Below are positions 34,477 to 35,889 of a stretch of 35,889 nt of DNA, piece after piece. The position numbers were made by a program, and so were the translations under genes. The notes beneath the pieces are model-generated. The model did not search any database. It was not told where the DNA came from and saw only the letters and a program-made list of their open reading frames with translations. The stretch's first letter is position 1, and every line of letters begins with the position of its first letter. The stretch is from Burkholderiales bacterium (lineage in GTDB: Bacteria; Pseudomonadota; Gammaproteobacteria; Burkholderiales; Casimicrobiaceae): positions 1-35,889 of the forward strand of contig JAICKU010000039.1 of assembly GCA_025927765.1 (NCBI GenBank), given 5' to 3'.

Positions 34477-35547
34477 ATGGCTTGGGCCACCCCTCAATAC
34501 ACTCGCTCTCAGGTGGACAATGCTGGGCGAGCCCTTGTCAGAGAGGACGAAGCACCGACCGACGACATCTCGGATCCTGCATTCCATGAATGGATGCGGG
34601 GATACGAGAACAGCTTGGCGATCATTAATAACTGGCGTTCGTCGCACAGCTTCCCGCTAAACACGTTTCAGGTAGGGCTGCGACGGAAAGCGCGTCAGGT
34701 CTCGCGTGCGCCGCTGATCGCTCAACGAATCAAGCGGCTATCCTCCATCGATCTAAAGCTACGCAGGTTCAAGAATCTGCGGCTTTCACAGATGCAGGAC
34801 ATCGGAGGTTGCCGCGCGGTGCTGCAGGATGTCCGAGAGGTATTCCAACTCGCGAATGTGTTCCGAGAGAGTACGTTCAAGCACAAGCTCGATCACGTCG
34901 ACGATTACATCGCAAGGCCGCAGTCTTCGGGCTACAGGGGCGTCCATCTCATCTATCGCTACTTCAGCGATCGGATGGACACCTATAACGGACTGAAGAT
35001 CGAGATTCAGATCCGATCGCCGCTACAACATGCATGGGCAACAGCCGTGGAAACGGTTGGCACGTTCATTCGTCAAGCGCTCAAGTCTAGCCAAGGCGAG
35101 GAAGAGTGGCTCCGCTTCTTTGCGCTAATGGGGACCGCGCTTGCGCATCGCGAACGAACACCGACCGTTGTGGATACTCCATCCCTGCGGGCCGAATTGA
35201 AAGAGAAGCTTCGGCACTTGGCAGAGCACCTCGACGTCGAGCATCGCCTGAGAACGTACGGGACGGCACTCCAGACGCTCGAGCAGCCAAGCGCCAAAGA
35301 CGCCCATTACTACCTGCTCAAGTTGGATCCGGCAGAGCATCTCGTCACTGTGACAGGGTTCAAGTTCGGCGAGCTTGAGCAAGCGCAGAACGAGTACCTG
35401 GAAGTGGAGCGATCATTAAAGGCGCGCAGCGGTTCCGACGCAGTACTCGTATCCGTAGAATCTCTTGATTCGCTTCGGCGGGCGTATCCGAACTACTTCC
35501 TAGATACCGGCGTATTCATCGACGCCGTCAACAGAGCGCTAAAGTGA
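34477..35547 (+). CDS. RelA/SpoT nucleotidyltransferase-domain protein
   Basis: 356-residue protein with a RelA/SpoT synthetase domain at about 65-200 and no hydrolase domain. Key motifs are present: LRRKARQVS, QDIGGCR (107-113, Asp108 as likely metal ligand), DDYIARPQSSGYRGVH (142-157) and EIQIRSPLQHAW (176-187, Glu176 as likely catalytic residue). A C-terminal region of about 150 residues has no family I recognise. The start ATG 34477 is chosen because the earlier frame runs through tRNA-Pro. Such single-domain proteins make alarmones or act as toxins (toxSAS) that modify nucleotides or tRNA ends. Base content is clearly lower than in neighbours (60-base lines at 34621 and 34741 are 50% G+C by hand count), suggesting transfer. 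Confidence 0.85.
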   Translation: MAWATPQYTRSQVDNAGRALVREDEAPTDDISDPAFHEWMRGYENSLAIINNWRSSHSFPLNTFQVGLRRKARQVSRAPLIAQRIKRLSSIDLKLRRFKNLRLSQMQDIGGCRAVLQDVREVFQLANVFRESTFKHKLDHVDDYIARPQSSGYRGVHLIYRYFSDRMDTYNGLKIEIQIRSPLQHAWATAVETVGTFIRQALKSSQGEEEWLRFFALMGTALAHRERTPTVVDTPSLRAELKEKLRHLAEHLDVEHRLRTYGTALQTLEQPSAKDAHYYLLKLDPAEHLVTVTGFKFGELEQAQNEYLEVERSLKARSGSDAVLVSVESLDSLRRAYPNYFLDTGVFIDAVNRALK

Positions 35548-35748
35548 ATCCGACGTAGCGGTGCTTAACCGCCCGGGTTGACGCGCTTGCGCAGCCTGCT
35601 ACCCGTGTCGCCAGTGAAGGCCGCGAGGCGACGAACGGCCTCAAGCCGGGCAGCAATGGCGCGCTTCCAAGCGGCCTTCATGAACCCCTACACCGTCCAC
35701 TTCGTCGCGATCGCGCCTGGCGCGGTCCTGGCGGTTCCGGCGCGCAAC

Positions 35749-35889
35749 TGTAATGACCCAGCCGTTTCTGCTCAGGTCAGGCTGCTAAGGCGAACGTTGC
35801 CGCGGGTGTCTTCATACCGAGGGCTTGATGCGGTCGCCGGTGGTTGTAGAAGCTGATCCAGTCGCCGATCACGCGGCTGGCGTGCTGCA
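35749..35889 (-). mobile_element. End of an IS3-family insertion sequence (continues beyond window)
   Basis: The terminal part of an element whose transposase runs off the window. The outer end may be near 35749, where TGTAATGACCCAG begins, but the matching inverted repeat lies outside the window, so the boundary is a guess. The 200 bases before it (35548-35748) hold no gene I can support. Confidence 0.65.
35777..35889 (-). CDS. IS3-family transposase, C-terminal fragment
   Basis: Minus-strand frame ending at 35777 and still open at the window edge. The 36 visible residues include VIGDWISFYNHRRPHQALGM and end TFALAA. The FYN-RRPH-ALG signature is diagnostic for the integrase domain of IS3-family OrfB. 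The catalytic DDE residues lie outside the window. Whether the element is intact cannot be judged. Confidence 0.88.
   Translation of the reverse strand, partial: QHASRVIGDWISFYNHRRPHQALGMKTPAATFALAA

Noticed and set aside
34370-34660. 96-residue ORF overlapping the RelA/SpoT start, considered as an antitoxin
   Set aside because: It overlaps the coding gene in another frame for half its length and shows no antitoxin-like features.
35565-35681. 38-residue minus-strand ORF between the RelA/SpoT gene and the IS
   Set aside because: Basic and short, no ribosome site that stands out, no recognisable family; could be chance.
35578-35856. 92-residue plus-strand ORF across the IS end
   Set aside because: It runs antisense into the transposase fragment and has no family features.

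Overview
The window looks like a stretch of a GC-rich betaproteobacterial chromosome, probably Burkholderiales-like. The strongest evidence is the block thrS-infC-rpmI-rplT-pheS-pheT-ihfA-merR-tRNA-Pro, an order I know from that class, together with a gspK-L-M-N type II secretion tail. Base composition is not uniform. The housekeeping genes are very GC-rich, the 5.8-16.4 kb minus-strand operon is somewhat lower, and the region after 34.3 kb is lower still.

Layout. 1-4.1 kb: the 3' end of a type II secretion operon (gspK partial, gspL, gspM, gspN) coupled to a DUF1624 membrane acyltransferase-like gene. 4.1-5.8 kb: an oxalate/formate-type MFS antiporter, then tRNA-Val(GAC). 5.8-16.4 kb: a ten-gene minus-strand catabolic operon. 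In transcription order it holds a Rieske oxygenase, a ferredoxin/FAD/NAD reductase, a second Rieske oxygenase, a D-2-hydroxyacid dehydrogenase, a polar-amino-acid ABC importer (binding protein, permease, ATPase), a DUF1989 protein, a GntR/FCD regulator, a flavin reductase-like protein and an amidase. A clear promoter with an overlapping-downstream palindrome drives it. 16.7-18.7 kb: an orphan NitT/TauT-type binding protein and an ArsR/SRPBCC pair with a consensus promoter and two operator-like palindromes. 18.7-26.2 kb: a complete livKHMGF importer followed by an M20 deacylase (minus strand), with an amidase divergent from livK. 26.4-34.3 kb: the translation/IHF block. After 34.3 kb: a RelA/SpoT-domain protein and the end of an IS3-family element just behind tRNA-Pro(GGG).

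How the parts fit. Both Rieske proteins carry Glu, not Asp, at the bridging position between the Rieske cluster and the mononuclear iron, as in carnitine monooxygenase CntA. The operon therefore plausibly imports and N-demethylates a quaternary-ammonium or N-methyl compound and hydrolyses an amide. The substrate is unknown and the gene combination is not one I can match to a named pathway. The operon is bracketed by the tRNA-Val 3' end and an imperfect second copy of that sequence 10.9 kb away, which suggests an integrated islet, although no integrase is visible.

Regulation worth noting: thrS is preceded by a possible Thr-codon leader peptide and intrinsic terminator, then by a REP-like inverted repeat that abuts the start codon. 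infC appears to start at ATA. pheS and pheT are linked by two tiny ORFs joined through successive ATGA overlaps.
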